A stretch of DNA of 5,949 nt, from positions 1 through 5,949 of the forward strand of contig JAEYRQ010000173.1 of assembly GCA_023435545.1 (NCBI GenBank), read 5' to 3'. Numbering within the stretch: position 1 is the stretch's first letter; every line of letters begins with the position of its first letter. The translations under genes and the position numbers were made by a program. Shown piece by piece: positions 5,391-5,949 of the stretch. The stretch is from Pseudomonadota bacterium (GTDB lineage Bacteria > Pseudomonadota > Alphaproteobacteria > Rhizobiales > Tepidamorphaceae). Under the pieces are notes generated by a model. That model was not told where the DNA came from. It made no database searches and saw only the letters and a program-made list of their open reading frames with translations.

Positions 5391-5949
5391 TCCTGCAGGC
5401 TGATCCAGTCGGACGCCGGCTGCATCTGGTTGGCGGCCGCGTCGTACTGGTAGATGCGCCCGACCGGGATCGAATTGCCCGGGATCGAGATCGGCGTGCC
5501 GATGATGCCGCCGGTATCGAAATCCTCGATCGAGTTCAGCGCCGCCTTGAGGTTCGGCCCGCTCAGTTCCTTGCCGGCCTCCAGCGTGCGCTTCGCCGCT
5601 TCGGTGAACAGCATGGCGGTCAGGAAGCCCTGGATGTACGGCGTCGGCTGGTACTCCGGCCGCATCTCGCGGATCTTCGCCAGCATCGGCGCGTCGGCGG
5701 CATCGTCATAGTAGTAGCGGTAGGGCATGACACCCATGAAGCCGTCCGCAGCCTCGCCGACCTGGGCCCAGATCGAGGAATCCATCGACCAGAACGTGCC
5801 CATGAACTTGGTCTCGAGGCCGAGCTGCTTGGCCTGGGTCATGAACTCCGGCAGCGGCGCCAGCACGTAGCCGTGGAAGATCGTGTAGTCGGGACGCGCC
5901 CGGCGCAGCTTCAGCACCTCGGTCGACACGTCGACGGCGGTCGGCGGGG
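5387..5949 (-). CDS. ABC transporter substrate-binding protein (LivK-like, Peripla_BP_6), 5' end outside the window
   Basis: The frame is open from the right edge to a TGA at 5389-5387, giving 186 complete residues that correspond to the C-terminal half of a protein usually near 400 residues. It resembles type I periplasmic binding proteins of the branched-chain amino acid family: PDYTIFHGYVLAPLPEFMTQ then AKQLGLETKFMGTFWSMDSS (the second-lobe strand-helix pattern), QVGEAADGFMGVMPYRYYYD, PEYQPTPYIQGFLTAMLFTE with the usual aromatic-rich helix, and the C-terminal GRIYQYDAAANQMQPASDW. The signal peptide would be in the missing part. An apparent start at 5929 is an internal GTG valine and should not be used. 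The gene overlaps livF by 4 bases, indicating coupled translation and one operon. The ligand cannot be told from this half. Confidence 0.88.
   Translation of the reverse strand, partial: PPTAVDVSTEVLKLRRARPDYTIFHGYVLAPLPEFMTQAKQLGLETKFMGTFWSMDSSIWAQVGEAADGFMGVMPYRYYYDDAADAPMLAKIREMRPEYQPTPYIQGFLTAMLFTEAAKRTLEAGKELSGPNLKAALNSIEDFDTGGIIGTPISIPGNSIPVGRIYQYDAAANQMQPASDWISLQE

Overview
The window is a GC-rich, densely packed bacterial segment in which every supported gene lies on the minus strand, so biological order runs from high to low coordinates. Codon third positions are mostly G or C. The gene content (LivF-type ATPase with a basic tail, FadD-like ligase, FCD-type GntR regulator, ACAD10/11-like phosphotransferase) is the sort commonly seen in high-GC Alphaproteobacteria such as Rhizobiales or Rhodospirillales relatives. 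That placement is an inference from style and gene families, not from a marker gene.

Layout, in direction of transcription. (1) 5949-5387: the C-terminal half of a periplasmic substrate-binding protein of the branched-chain amino acid (Liv/HAAT) ABC family, cut by the right edge. (2) 5390-4572: the LivF-type ATPase, overlapping the previous gene by 4 bases (ATGA). (3) 4564-2750: a long-chain-type acyl-CoA ligase starting 7 bases after livF. (4) 2714-1761: a nitronate monooxygenase / 2-nitropropane dioxygenase-family flavoprotein. (5) 1753-1607: a possible 48-codon ORF of unknown function. (6) About 110 bases of regulatory DNA with a strong-looking sigma70-type promoter, a perfect 15+15 palindrome over its -10 and start region, and a second smaller inverted repeat just before a strong Shine-Dalgarno sequence. 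(7) 1494-742: a GntR/FCD-family regulator starting with GTG. (8) 745-1: an aminoglycoside-phosphotransferase-like kinase of the ACAD10/11 type, overlapping gntR by 4 bases and cut by the left edge.

There appear to be two transcription units. The upstream one (transporter, ligase, flavoprotein) looks like an uptake-and-activation cassette: an ABC importer brings in a carboxylic acid or amino-acid-like compound, the ligase makes its CoA thioester, and the flavoprotein may act on a nitro/nitronate compound or an unsaturated intermediate. The downstream unit (gntR plus kinase-like gene) has its own promoter, and the palindrome is well placed for autoregulation by the GntR protein. The kinase-like family often lies near acyl-CoA dehydrogenase genes, which fits a fatty-acid or CoA-ester catabolic locus. 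No substrate can be fixed from the sequence.

I found no RNA genes, mobile elements, CRISPR arrays or defence genes, and no clearly new multi-gene system. The most interesting signal is the palindrome-overlapped promoter at 1557-1610.
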